Positions 33,455 to 43,102 of a stretch of 64,000 bases of DNA are shown in pieces; position 1 is the first letter of the stretch; each line of letters opens with the position of its first letter. Source of the stretch: Catonella sp963539695 (lineage in GTDB: Bacteria > Bacillota > Clostridia > Lachnospirales > Lachnospiraceae); NCBI GenBank assembly GCA_963539695.1, contig CAUTOC010000002.1, positions 19,546 to 83,545 on the forward strand. The letters run 5' to 3'. The position numbers were made by a program, and so were the translations under genes. The notes beneath the pieces were generated by a model, which searched no databases, was not told where the DNA came from, and saw nothing but the letters and a program-made list of their open reading frames with translations.

Positions 33455-36166
33455 TTATTTGTTCTTATACCCTACGGCAAAGCGTGAAAGGGTTTTAGTT
33501 GTAAAGGTAAATGTCTTAGTTTTTGAGTTATAAACAGAGCCTGATATTTTTTTAACATTTCCCTTCTTATCAATGAAATATACAGCTACATTTTCAGATT
33601 TTTCTTTCTTTCCAAGCTTGTAAGGAATGGATATGGTTACTTTTCCTTTTCCCAGCTTTGTAATCTTAGTACCGTTTTTATCTGAAATGCTCAAATTATA
33701 AACAGTGTGTTTGCCTATAAGCTTTTTTGCTTTATCGGAAAGCTTAGTATTATTAGCTTTAACTGTTTTTATCTGAATGTCTGAACCTGCCTGTGTATGA
33801 AGTGCCTGTAATGCACTTGTTTCAAAGCTTAGTTTGATTTTATTGCTTGTAAAATCAAATGTTTTTACGCCTGATTTAATAATATTCTCAAGGGCTGATT
33901 TTGAAAAGTTAGCAACATTTTTAGAAATATCAGGTTTGATATTTTCTGCCATATCAGGCTTAACAGAGGCATTCTCCGTTTTATCGGCATGGGTGTCATC
34001 AGTTTTTGTATCGGTATTCTTGTTATTATCTGAAGTTACAGTTGTCTTATCGTTTACAGAAGAAGCACTGCCGCCACCGCCACCGGAGAAACTGCCACCG
34101 CCTCCGCCGGCAAATCCGCCGCTTCCTCCGCCACTTGAAATATTAGGTTTTTCGGAAGGCTTATTATCTTTGTTATTTTCTGCCGGTATTTTATTTACAG
34201 TAACAGATACTTCGTTTGAAGCAAGTTTAAGCCCGTCAGCTTTATATCTTACATTGTATACACCATTTGAAAGTCCTGTTACTTCATTACCCTCACAGGT
34301 AGTCCAAGTATGGTCACCTTCTTTTTGGTATTCCATTTTGCGGTTTACATAGATGATTTTACCATTTGACTTATTTTCGGTTGAATCAACTGCCTTTATA
34401 TTTATAGGCTCTCTAGTTTCCTGTGGAAGTATGGACTGAACATCTGAGTCCAAAATTCCGGAATGTGAACTTTTTCTCTTAACCAAAACAGGGGTTTGGA
34501 ATTTGGTTGTAATTGTTACAGGTTCTTGTGAGGTTATATCCTGCCAAATTCCGTCACCTAAATCGTATGCCATTTCTGCATCAACACCTTCAAGCTTTCC
34601 TTCAGCTTTGTCGGTTGCACTAAATGTTACATTAGGAGTTGCTTCTTTAACAACATTAATAAGAATATTTTGTGTATTATTTGTAATATTAAAGCCTCTT
34701 TTATTTACACTTACAGGAACTGTGGTGCTTTGTGGAAACATTATATCGGTAAATGAAAGTTCATAAGTTCCTGTACCGGTTTTGGTTAAAGCGGTTTTAT
34801 GTACATTGTTGATACTTATATCATTTATAGAAAAATCTTCTATGTCCTGATTAAAAGTAAATATTAATTTTGAAGTAGTTTCGTTATCGGCATTTCCTGA
34901 ACTGATATTAGTTAAAGTTACATTTGTCAGTGCCTTAGCGGGAATACCTGAAACCTCATAAGCATAGAATTGATAGTTTCCAAAAGTATCCCTTACTTTT
35001 GTTATTTCATTAAAATGTGGAGTTCCACCTGTTATTTCTTTTATAACGGCAATTATATCATTTTGCTGCATCGTATTTGGGATAGCAGCCTTTATATTTA
35101 TATTAGGTGAATTGCTTGAATTTATTTGAGCTTTAAGTATATTTTTTAACTGTTCTTTATTCTCTGCAAGTACGCCCTGTTTTTTATAAGCATAGTATAT
35201 ATACTTACTTCCGTCATATTCATCGGAATAACTTGTCCAGTCTCTATGATTTTTTCCAAGCATCTCACTGTTTATTAAAAAATGCTTATAGCTTTTGTAA
35301 GGGCTGTCAGTTACATCATCCCATGTATTATCTATAAAATACCAACCGTCATCTAATTTTACCCTGTTCCATTCATGGTATTCGCCATCTTCTGCATTAC
35401 TCCAGCCCTTTACAGTATGTCCTTCTATATTCAGCTTACTGAGGATTTTTTGGAAAGACTGTGCATAGCCCTGACATACTGCTTTTCCCTCAATAAGTGC
35501 ACCATAGGCATAACTTACTATATGCTCGGATGAATATTCTACATTATCTAAAATATAATCATGTACAGCCATTACCTTATCTACATCATGGGTTAGATGT
35601 CTGAATTTATCAGCTATTTCGTCAACTTTTTTTTCAAGTTCGGAGTCTTTTTCATATTTTACGGTTACTATACATTTATACAGAGAATCATCTGCTTTTG
35701 CCCAAATTTCAGTGTCACCCTTAGTTTTGGCAGTTACAAGTCCGTTATTAATGGTTGCACAAATTCCTTCACGCTGATTAAAACTTTCAGAGGTATATAA
35801 AGTATCGTAAGGTATTCTAACCCTTACAAACCATTCTACATTATTTACCTTAGTGCCGTCTTTATGAATAAGCTGTAATTCAAAAGATTCTCCCACATTA
35901 AGCTTTAATTCCTGTTCATTGATTATAATATCAGGATTTTCTGCCTGAGTTGGAGCTTTAAGATTACTTATTTTTGTAAGTAAAGTATTTAACTCACTTT
36001 CTGAAGTATTTGAAGCAAGTACACCGGTATTTATTATATTTTGACCGGATGAAGCCGCAAAAACAGGAGTAGTACCGGTTTGTAGCAGTAAGCCTGTAGC
36101 CAGTAAACTACAGCATATACTCTTGGTTGTAGTTATAAAAAGCTTTCTTTTTGTATTTTTTAACAT
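33455..36166 (-). CDS. Secreted transglutaminase-like protein with Ig-like and Gly-rich segments
   Basis: 903 aa. Signal peptide 1-38 (cut after FAA). Bacterial Ig-like (Big_2) region about 75-172. The transglutaminase-like core has Cys231 (AVCQGYA), His264 (YHEWNRVKL) and Asp279 (WYFIDNTWDD), the full catalytic triad. Further Ig-like and NEAT/heme-independent beta repeats follow, then a Gly-rich stretch around 680-700 (GGGSGGFAGGGGGSFSGGGG), a Thr/Asp-rich linker and a C-terminal domain ending FTFTTKTLSRFAVGYKNK, as in other clostridial surface proteins. Likely exported and cell-associated; such proteins may cross-link or process wall peptides (inference). RBS AGGAAGG. Confidence 0.88.
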   Translation of the reverse strand: MLKNTKRKLFITTTKSICCSLLATGLLLQTGTTPVFAASSGQNIINTGVLASNTSESELNTLLTKISNLKAPTQAENPDIIINEQELKLNVGESFELQLIHKDGTKVNNVEWFVRVRIPYDTLYTSESFNQREGICATINNGLVTAKTKGDTEIWAKADDSLYKCIVTVKYEKDSELEKKVDEIADKFRHLTHDVDKVMAVHDYILDNVEYSSEHIVSYAYGALIEGKAVCQGYAQSFQKILSKLNIEGHTVKGWSNAEDGEYHEWNRVKLDDGWYFIDNTWDDVTDSPYKSYKHFLINSEMLGKNHRDWTSYSDEYDGSKYIYYAYKKQGVLAENKEQLKNILKAQINSSNSPNINIKAAIPNTMQQNDIIAVIKEITGGTPHFNEITKVRDTFGNYQFYAYEVSGIPAKALTNVTLTNISSGNADNETTSKLIFTFNQDIEDFSINDISINNVHKTALTKTGTGTYELSFTDIMFPQSTTVPVSVNKRGFNITNNTQNILINVVKEATPNVTFSATDKAEGKLEGVDAEMAYDLGDGIWQDITSQEPVTITTKFQTPVLVKRKSSHSGILDSDVQSILPQETREPINIKAVDSTENKSNGKIIYVNRKMEYQKEGDHTWTTCEGNEVTGLSNGVYNVRYKADGLKLASNEVSVTVNKIPAENNKDNKPSEKPNISSGGGSGGFAGGGGGSFSGGGGGSASSVNDKTTVTSDNNKNTDTKTDDTHADKTENASVKPDMAENIKPDISKNVANFSKSALENIIKSGVKTFDFTSNKIKLSFETSALQALHTQAGSDIQIKTVKANNTKLSDKAKKLIGKHTVYNLSISDKNGTKITKLGKGKVTISIPYKLGKKEKSENVAVYFIDKKGNVKKISGSVYNSKTKTFTFTTKTLSRFAVGYKNK

Positions 36167-36722
36167 TTGTGATTTTCCTTCCTAGTTATTCTATATGTTA
36201 ATAATTTCGGTTAAGTAAGTAATTTCTTTAATTGTTTTTTTAGTTATACATCAATATGGTTACCAAAAATTTGGATTAAATACAATTGCTACCATTTAAG
36301 TAACCGATTTAGATATAGAGTATAACACACTTTAAGCAGTTCGTCAGCAAATAAAATAAGATTTTATAAATATTTAAGAAATAATGCGAATTACTGTAGT
36401 TATGCTTGCAAATTTGTTTAGAATATCACAAATAGTTATTTTTTTACATTGTTTATCTTGGCAGCGTTTTTATAGGTGAGCTGCGGCATATACCTTTTGC
36501 GGTATTGATAAACTGTTTGTCGATGAGATGAAAAATTATAGATAAAGGAATATTGATTGTAATAACTGATGTAGTATATAATCATAAATATATTTAGAAA
36601 AAATAGAGGAATCACTAATATGGGAAATTTCAGACGCTAAGAGAAAGTACAGTGAATATAAAGCCCTCTCTTACTTGGAGCGATAACAGACTGCACTGAT
36701 TTATATTAAAAGGAGCATAATA
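36167..36722. other. 556-bp gap with little recognisable content
   Basis: This stretch separates the minus-strand transglutaminase-like gene from the CapA-like gene. It should hold the promoters for both but none stands out. Around 36620-36690 one frame reads EISDAKRKYSEYKALSYLER and a stop, possibly the tail of a deleted gene. No RNA gene or repeat was seen. Confidence 0.4.
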
Positions 36723-37883
36723 ATGAATGACTTAACCTCGTTGGTATTTACAGGTGATATCGGCTTTGATAAATATATGGATGGAAAATGGGATGATGAG
36801 GAGCTTATTTCTAAGGAAGTATTAGAGTTTTTACATAGTGGAAATCATGTGATAGCAAATGTAGAAGGAGCTTTGATAGATAAAACCGACCTTAATAAGA
36901 CTACAGGTGTAGGACAGCTCCTTCACTCTATGAACCCTAAGGCTGTGAAGGTACTTGACAGGATGAAAGCTGATATTTGGAACATTTGCAACAATCATAT
37001 TATGGATGCGGGAGAGGCAGGTGTGGCTGAAACTTTAAGGCTTGCAAAGCTTCACAAGGCAAAGACCATAGGTGCGGGAAAGAATATAGAGGAGGCGGCA
37101 AAACCTATTATTTTAGATGAAGCAGGCGGAATAGGTTTAATAAGCGTGGGCTACAGAAGGGGCTGTAAGCCTGCTGATGTAGACAGGGCAGGCTGTTTTA
37201 TGTGGCATGAAATAGAAATGATAGCTGAGAAGATTAAGGAAGTAAAGAATAAGTGTCGTTGGTGCGTTATGGTTGTGCATGGAGGAGAGGAATTTACTTC
37301 TCTGCCATCCCCTTATACAAGAGAGAGGTATCATAAATACCTTGAAATGGGAGCGGATATAGTTGTTTCACATCATCCGCATGTTCCGATGAATTATGAA
37401 AAGGTTGGAGAGAAAATCATTTTCTATTCTCTTGGAAATTTCATCTTTGATACAGACTATCAGAGAGCACAGTTTAATACAGAGTTCGGTTTGCTTGTAA
37501 AGCTTAATTTTACAAGAGATAATTATACTTGGGAGGCTTTTGGACTGAGGATAGACAGGGAAACAGAGCATATAGTAAAAGAGAAGCTTCCGAGGATATT
37601 TGAAAATGTTGAAGAAGAGGAATACAAACTTTTATCACCTTTAGCAGCTAAAATGCTGGTTGCAGCTTATAAAAGGCAGCAGATTTATTTTAAGCCCGAA
37701 TATAAAGATGCTGACGAGGAAAAATGGAAGGAGAATTTCTTCAACCCTAAGAGAAGCGGCAGAGTTGAGGGGGAAGGACTGGACTTTCAGATTATGTACC
37801 CATTAGCCCAAAAGGCAGCAGAGGGAGAATGGAAAAAGTCAAAGCTTGTGGCTGTTAAGGAGTATATTTTGGAGCAGATGTAA
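36723..37883 (+). CDS. CapA-family (PGA_cap) metallophosphoesterase-like protein
   Basis: 386 aa with the CapA/PGA_cap pattern: FTGDIGFDKYM at the start, NVEGALID, NICNNHIMDAGEAGVAETL, VVMVVHGGEEFTSLPS, VVSHHPHVPMNYEK and FYSLGNFIFD. These fit the His/Asp/Asn metal sites of calcineurin-like phosphoesterases. In Bacillus CapA helps polyglutamate capsule synthesis, but stand-alone forms are widespread and of unknown role. No signal peptide or membrane helix, so it is likely cytosolic. RBS AAAGGAG. Confidence 0.9.
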   Translation: MNDLTSLVFTGDIGFDKYMDGKWDDEELISKEVLEFLHSGNHVIANVEGALIDKTDLNKTTGVGQLLHSMNPKAVKVLDRMKADIWNICNNHIMDAGEAGVAETLRLAKLHKAKTIGAGKNIEEAAKPIILDEAGGIGLISVGYRRGCKPADVDRAGCFMWHEIEMIAEKIKEVKNKCRWCVMVVHGGEEFTSLPSPYTRERYHKYLEMGADIVVSHHPHVPMNYEKVGEKIIFYSLGNFIFDTDYQRAQFNTEFGLLVKLNFTRDNYTWEAFGLRIDRETEHIVKEKLPRIFENVEEEEYKLLSPLAAKMLVAAYKRQQIYFKPEYKDADEEKWKENFFNPKRSGRVEGEGLDFQIMYPLAQKAAEGEWKKSKLVAVKEYILEQM

Positions 37884-38088
37884 GGATACAATAAATGTTC
37901 AACTCTCACTTACTATTGAAAAAATATGGTCAATATTGTATATTTATTATACAAGACATCAGTGTAATACATAACTATATTTCTTTATAATTATGTAGTT
38001 ATCTGACATTTTAAGGATAATTTGAACTATGAAGAGTGGATGAGTTGCTACCTATAGTATAGTTTTATGGTATAGCGAGGTGATAAAT

Positions 38089-38346
38089 ATGACATTGAGA
38101 CAGGAAGCATACAGTAGAATTGATCAGATGACAGATGATGGTATTAGGGTGCTGATAGATATAATTGATAAAATGAAAACCGTATCAGTTATAGGTTTTA
38201 AGGATAACAAAGCAGCAGTATCAAATTCACCTATAGATACCGGAATGTCAAAAGAACAGAAAAAAAGACTTTTTATGCAGTCTGCCGGAAAGGTAAAGGT
38301 AGATGCCGATGCGGTAAATGAATTCAATATAAATTCAGGGTTATAG
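38089..38346 (+). CDS. Orphan antitoxin-like protein
   Basis: 85 aa from the ATG at 38089 (RBS CGAGGTGA). The N-terminal MTLRQEAYSRIDQMTDDGIR...LIDKM is a short helix pair seen in RelB/DUF2281-like antitoxins of Lachnospiraceae, usually linked to PIN or RelE-type toxins. No toxin gene follows; a glutaredoxin gene starts 68 bp on. Family identification is tentative. Confidence 0.5.
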   Translation: MTLRQEAYSRIDQMTDDGIRVLIDIIDKMKTVSVIGFKDNKAAVSNSPIDTGMSKEQKKRLFMQSAGKVKVDADAVNEFNINSGL

Positions 38347-38414
38347 TTGCATTTTATCATTGACAATGCTACAATTAAGTTGTAAACAATTTAATTTTAA
38401 GGAGGATACTTATT

Positions 38415-38675
38415 ATGATAATGATGTATGGAACTGATCTTTGCCCTGACTGTGTTGCAGCCAAGAAGGCTCTTGAAGAAAACGGCATAGAGTATAAATA
38501 TCTGAATATAACAGAGAGTCTCGGTTCTATGAAACAGTTCTTAAAACTCAGAGATACAAAGGATGCTTTTAATGAAATAAGGGGTAATGGCAAAGATATC
38601 GGAATACCGGCACTTATTATAAGCCCTACAGAAATAACCCTCGACTGGGAAGGCTATATAAGAAGTCAGAAATAA
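38415..38675 (+). CDS. Glutaredoxin-like protein
   Basis: 86 aa with an N-terminal CPDC redox pair (YGTDLCPDCVAAKKALEENG), an alpha/beta thioredoxin-like pattern, and a GIPALIIS segment with the cis-proline position. The CPDC form differs from the usual CPYC. Such proteins reduce disulphides or glutathione-like mixed disulphides. RBS AAGGAGG; 41 bp before the methyltransferase. Confidence 0.85.
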   Translation: MIMMYGTDLCPDCVAAKKALEENGIEYKYLNITESLGSMKQFLKLRDTKDAFNEIRGNGKDIGIPALIISPTEITLDWEGYIRSQK

Positions 38676-38716
38676 TAAATATTTGGGTTAAATTTTTAAT
38701 ACAGGGGTGGCAGTAT

Positions 38717-39523
38717 ATGAAAAAATTTGAAGGAGTAGCCAATACCTTGTTTGTGCCGCTGGTGGCAAGAATAGCCGTATCAAAGGAATTTCCGGAGTAT
38801 TTTAAGGATGAGAAAGCACTTGAGCTTGAAATTTATCTGCCTGAAAATGTCGCCAAAGGAGCCTCACAGTATAGCAATATGGCATCTGTAGCCAGATATT
38901 ATAACATGGATGAAATGGTTAAAAACTTTGTAAATGCCCATGATACCTGCAATATTGTATATCTTGGAGCAGGGCTTGAAACCGCTTATGACCGTATGCA
39001 CAATAAATTTCTTAATAAAAATGTAAATTGGTATGAGGCGGATTTGCCTGAGGTTATAGAGGCTCGTAAAGAGGTATTCGGTGAGCGTGAAGGGGAAACC
39101 CTGATTGGGGGCGATATGTTTAAGTTTAAGTGGGTAAATGAAATGGATACCGGATTACCGACTTTGCTTATTATATCGGGTGTATTTCAATATTTTCACG
39201 AAGAAGAAGTTATTAAATTTATAAAGGGCTGCAAGGAAAAATTTGTAAATGGAGAAATGATATTTGATGCAACAAGTAAAAGCGGATTGATATTTACTAA
39301 TTGGTTTATCAAGCGTACCGGCAATAAAACCGCCTTAATGTATTTTGGTATAGATGACAGCAGGGAGTTTGCAGATAAATGCGAAGCCGTTTTACTGGAG
39401 GAAAGAACATTTTTCCGGAATGCACTTAAAATCTTGAAAAATAAATTAAAACTGATTACAAAAATTTCTATGAAGGTAGCAGAGAGTAAGAAACAGGTAA
39501 AAATTCTGCATTTGAAATTATGA
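38717..39523 (+). CDS. LCMT/Ppm1-type class I methyltransferase
   Basis: 268 aa. CNIVYLGAGLETAYDRM is motif I of the leucine-carboxyl-methyltransferase/TcmP group, followed by WYEADLPEVIEARKEVFGER and LIISGVFQYFHEEEVIKFIK. Members methylate carboxyl or hydroxyl groups of small molecules; substrate unknown. RBS AGGGGTGG. Probably co-transcribed with the glutaredoxin-like gene. Confidence 0.88.
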   Translation: MKKFEGVANTLFVPLVARIAVSKEFPEYFKDEKALELEIYLPENVAKGASQYSNMASVARYYNMDEMVKNFVNAHDTCNIVYLGAGLETAYDRMHNKFLNKNVNWYEADLPEVIEARKEVFGEREGETLIGGDMFKFKWVNEMDTGLPTLLIISGVFQYFHEEEVIKFIKGCKEKFVNGEMIFDATSKSGLIFTNWFIKRTGNKTALMYFGIDDSREFADKCEAVLLEERTFFRNALKILKNKLKLITKISMKVAESKKQVKILHLKL

Positions 39524-39706
39524 TTTGTTGAAAATATAAAAGCTGCCGCATTAAGAATAAGATACACAAAATATAGTCGTAATTTGACAATGAACTTACT
39601 ATATCTTGTTGTATTTTACTTATTGCGACAGCCTCGTACTACAATATTTACCTACATACCTTCTGATTTATCTTATGGTACATACTTCCCATATACCGGC
39701 TTGAAT

Positions 39707-40468
39707 TTAATAAGGCATCTTCTCTGTGAATCCAAACTTGTCCTTAAACTTTTCACCGAGTTTATCTGCTAAAGGCTGCATTTTATCCATAAGCTTTTCA
39801 ATATCTTTATATAGAGAATCAAATGTGGAATGGAGCTCTTTAGTAGCTTTTTTAACTTTATTGTTATAAAGCTTTTCATATTCCTTATTAAGCATGTCAA
39901 TTTCTTTTTGTACTTTCATAAGTGTTTCTTTTTCCTTGTCGGTAAGAGCCTTTGAGGATTTGATAAGTGCTGTATTGTCATTAGCCTCAAGATCCTTATC
40001 AGTTGCTTTCTCATAAAGTTTGTCCCAAAGTGGCTTATGTTCATTTGTAAGCTTGTCAATTTTCTTTCCTATAGCTTGGTTGTCTGTAAGTTTGTTGGTG
40101 ATTCTTTCAATTTCACCGTATGTATCACCAATATCCTTGCGAGCCTTCAGGAGTTTCTTATAATTTGCTGTAAGTGACTTCTTTTCTGCCTTTGTAAGCT
40201 TATTGTCTTTTTTGAGAAATTTGGAAAGAGATTTGAGGCTTTCGCTTTTACCCGGATAAGCAAAGAAGTCTTTGTTTAACTCTCTAAAATCTATATCCCC
40301 CGGATAAGCAAAGAAATCTTTATCTGTTTCTTTTAAATCCATATTTTTATCAATAACCTTTACATCCGAGGCCTTCTTTGAATCTGCTGCCTTAACTGTG
40401 TTTAACCCTGCTGTAGCTCCTGAAATTACTAAAGTTCCCGCTACAAATAAAATTGCTAATTTCTTCAT
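39707..40468 (-). CDS. Secreted helical protein with a duplicated KDFFAYPG motif
   Basis: 253 aa. Signal peptide 1-28 (cut near VKAADS). Residues 50-75 contain DKDFFAYPG twice (at about 49 and 65, with DIDFRELN between). The rest is Lys/Glu-rich, helical, probably a coiled coil resembling secreted EF-hand-free calcium-binding-like or DUF2680-like proteins. The gene lies just downstream of and in the same direction as the two-component genes, so it may be part of the same regulon. RBS AGGGAG. Function unknown. Confidence 0.7.
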   Translation of the reverse strand: MKKLAILFVAGTLVISGATAGLNTVKAADSKKASDVKVIDKNMDLKETDKDFFAYPGDIDFRELNKDFFAYPGKSESLKSLSKFLKKDNKLTKAEKKSLTANYKKLLKARKDIGDTYGEIERITNKLTDNQAIGKKIDKLTNEHKPLWDKLYEKATDKDLEANDNTALIKSSKALTDKEKETLMKVQKEIDMLNKEYEKLYNNKVKKATKELHSTFDSLYKDIEKLMDKMQPLADKLGEKFKDKFGFTEKMPY

Positions 40469-40598
40469 AATAAATATCTCCCTTTCATTATTAGGTTTGT
40501 GTTTGTTGTTATTTTTGATAACCGATGTTCTGTCGTTTTATCTGTGTATAGTATAACGCCGGAATTTAGGTAAAATCCCCTTAAAACTGTAAGGAGTT

Positions 40599-42020
40599 TT
40601 AGGAAAAAGTGTGGGAAATTTGTGGCAAACTGAACTTAAACACAGTTCCTTTTTCTCCTGAATCCACTTCCAGTCTGCCTTTATGAAGTTTTGCGATATC
40701 GCTTGCCATAGAAAGCCCTATGCCGAATTTGCCGCCTTTTCCCTTATAAAATCGCTCAAAAATATGTGGTAAATCCTCTTTTGCTATGCCGTTTCCGTCA
40801 TCGGAAACCTTAATAATCACATCATTGTTATAAGTTTCACAGGAAAGTTTTATTTCTGACTTTGCGTATCGTATTCCGTTTGACACGAGGTTTCCAAGAA
40901 GTCTGTCAAGCAGCTTAATATCGGCGGAAATTATAGGTTTTACCTCGGTTTCACATAGAATATTTATGTTATTTTCCTTAGCCATAAGTCTGAAATTATC
41001 ACTAACCTCCGCCATCAGTTCGGCTATATTTACATTTTCAAATTCAGGCTCGGTAGTTTCCATTTTTGAAAGAAACAGAATTTCATTTATAAGTGAAGCC
41101 ATTTTCCCGCTTTCTTTAAGAATGACATCAGTAGCTTCATTCTCAGGGATTACATGGTATTTTATTCCCTCTGCATAGCCTTGAATAGACATTAGCGGAG
41201 TTCTAAGTTCATGTGAGGCATTTTGGAAAAATCTTTTCTGCACATTTTCACTTTCTAAAAGCATTTCCGACATCTCATTTACAGCAGTTATTACGGCTTC
41301 TATTTCAGAATAGTTTGAAACGGGCTTATCAGTTTCTTTGAGTTTGTGCTTGCCAATAGAAAGCAGATAGGCTTTCAGCTTTTCAAAGTCCTTATTTACC
41401 TGCCTTGTAGTAAGGAACAAAAAGAAAATGGAGCCTATACCGGACAGTGCAAGGGCTGCCATAAGTACAAGATTTACTTTATCTATGAAATTTTGCATAG
41501 GTGTGATATTAATATAAAATAACACATAGTAGTCTGCGCTGTTTTTATCGGAATCATCAGGAACGAACACGCCGTTTTCAATAATTCCGGTATAATTTTT
41601 AGCCTGAACAAGATAAAAATTATCATTTACATTCAGTTTATGAGGAGAATCTTCATAAGAATCAGGTTTATCCGCAATTATTTCGGTTATTGTTTTGGCA
41701 GTTTTTACTTCATAATCATAATACCAAGGCGGAGCAGGGAAGACGAGGTTACCTTTTGCATCAATTACAAGGTGCATAACCGGTACTATAAGAGAAGTAT
41801 CGGCAAGGTCATTGTCTATAGTTTCGCTGCTGTTTTCATTTTCGGTATCGTATGTGATATTTCCCAAATTATTCATTTCATTTTTAAGAGCATCGTTTGT
41901 CAGTGTTTTTATATATTGGTCGGAAATAATTTGAAAAAGCATAAATACCGCAAGCAGAGAAAGCAATACTATTAGTGAAGGTATTACAAAGATTCTTTGT
42001 AAAAGTTTTTTCTTTTTCAT
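40599..42020 (-). CDS. Sensor histidine kinase (EnvZ/PhoR-type)
   Basis: 473 aa from the ATG overlapping the response-regulator stop (ATGA, 4 bp), with RBS TCGGAGG; the longer in-frame start was rejected. Two membrane helices (about 10-31 and 184-204) flank a ~150-residue outside sensor domain. A HAMP-like linker, HisKA with FFQNASHELRTP (His270), NLVSNGIRYA (N box), DDGNGIAKED (G1) and GGKFGIGLS (G2) follow. It phosphorylates the adjacent regulator. The signal is unknown. The gene order regulator-kinase-secreted protein suggests the secreted 253-aa protein may be a regulated target or sensor partner. Confidence 0.94.
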   Translation of the reverse strand: MKKKKLLQRIFVIPSLIVLLSLLAVFMLFQIISDQYIKTLTNDALKNEMNNLGNITYDTENENSSETIDNDLADTSLIVPVMHLVIDAKGNLVFPAPPWYYDYEVKTAKTITEIIADKPDSYEDSPHKLNVNDNFYLVQAKNYTGIIENGVFVPDDSDKNSADYYVLFYINITPMQNFIDKVNLVLMAALALSGIGSIFFLFLTTRQVNKDFEKLKAYLLSIGKHKLKETDKPVSNYSEIEAVITAVNEMSEMLLESENVQKRFFQNASHELRTPLMSIQGYAEGIKYHVIPENEATDVILKESGKMASLINEILFLSKMETTEPEFENVNIAELMAEVSDNFRLMAKENNINILCETEVKPIISADIKLLDRLLGNLVSNGIRYAKSEIKLSCETYNNDVIIKVSDDGNGIAKEDLPHIFERFYKGKGGKFGIGLSMASDIAKLHKGRLEVDSGEKGTVFKFSLPQISHTFS

Positions 42021-42709
42021 ACAGCCTCCGATAGAGAAAGTTTGAATCCGAAGCCCCAAATAGTTTCTATATGGGTTTTACTTCCGGCATCTTTAAGTTT
42101 TTTTCTAAGCCTTTTCATGGTGTCGTCCGTAACCCTTGTTTCAACTTCGCTGTAGCCCCAAATATCTGAAAGCAGCTTATCTCTTGAAATAGCTTGTTCA
42201 GGGGTGGCAAGTAAAAGGGAAAGCACCTGAAATTCGGTTTTGGTGAGCTTGATTTCATTGTCAAGAATTTTGCAGGAAAAAGAAGCATCGTCAAGTGAAA
42301 TATCTCCAAAACTTTTTATGCCTGTGTCTTTTTCATTTTCATTTTTACCAAGTTTATTAAGAATAGCATTTACCTTTAAGGTAAGTTTAAGAGGTGAGAA
42401 CGGCTTGGTAAGATAATCATCACAGCCGGCAGTAAAGCCTGTCATAAAGTCGGCATCGGTATCTCTTGCAGTAAGCAGGAGGATAGTAATATTAGGATAG
42501 GATTTTCTAATTTTGCTGCAAGCTGTAAAACCGTCAATTCCCGGCATCATTACATCTAAAACAACTATATCGGGGGTATCTTTTTCAAGTGCATCAAGCA
42601 AGAAATTTCCATTTTCAAAAAGTTTTACTTCATGTCCTGCATCTACAAGGAATTTGCCCAGCAGATCTCTTATATTTTTTTCGTCATCAGCTATAAATAT
42701 TTTTCCCAT
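42017..42709 (-). CDS. OmpR/PhoB-family response regulator
   Basis: 230 aa. Receiver domain with acidic pair FIADDE, phospho-acceptor Asp52 (VVLDVMMPG), Thr/Ser and Lys of YLTKPFSP, then a winged-helix trans_reg_C domain (TKTEFQVLSLLLATPEQAIS, IETIWGFGFKL). It is transcribed away from the giant adhesin genes and shares a 393-bp upstream region with the first of them. Confidence 0.95.
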   Translation of the reverse strand: MGKIFIADDEKNIRDLLGKFLVDAGHEVKLFENGNFLLDALEKDTPDIVVLDVMMPGIDGFTACSKIRKSYPNITILLLTARDTDADFMTGFTAGCDDYLTKPFSPLKLTLKVNAILNKLGKNENEKDTGIKSFGDISLDDASFSCKILDNEIKLTKTEFQVLSLLLATPEQAISRDKLLSDIWGYSEVETRVTDDTMKRLRKKLKDAGSKTHIETIWGFGFKLSLSEAV

Positions 42710-42989
42710 AGCAACTCCTTAGTTATAAATTTTTAGTATTATAGTGGCATATTTTAGAGTAAAATACAAGGCGTGAACTGTGGTATTTTTAGGTAAAATT
42801 AAAATTCGGTATTGAGAAGAATTGCTAATTACTGAAATCATATTCACAAAAACCAAATATAATCAAAATGTTTACAATTTGCAAAATAAAAACCGAAAAA
42901 ATGTTAAATTTTGATAAAAGCCCCGATTATAATCATATAAACATGTAATAATGACCAAAAGATATACAAAATTATATAAAAAATTTTAG

Positions 42990-43018
42990 TTGCCAATCAT
43001 TTTGTAACCTGCTATACT
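42990..43018 (+). promoter_or_regulatory. SigA-type promoter of adhesin 1
   Basis: TTGCCA (42990-42995), 17-bp spacer, TATACT (43013-43018) with an extended TG at -14. It is near-identical to the promoter at 50693, including ATTT-GTAACCTG in the spacer. The transcript would have an ~80-nt leader. Confidence 0.85.
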
Positions 43019-43102
43019 TATGGTAAAGATAAGCTAGGCTGAAATTATATAAAACTGACAGGGGGAGCTTTATCAATACATATCAAAGAAAAGGAGAAAC
43101 TT

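Noticed and set aside
33834..34352. Long frame on the plus strand opposite the transglutaminase-like gene
   Set aside because: It mirrors the Gly-rich repeat of the real gene (poly-Pro on the other strand) and has no ribosome site.
36167..36722. Small RNA or promoter array in the gap before the CapA-like gene
   Set aside because: No stable hairpin with T-run or clear promoter could be found by eye.
39584..39772. Small plus-strand frame before the secreted protein's 3' end
   Set aside because: No ribosome site or family pattern, and it overlaps the minus-strand coding end.
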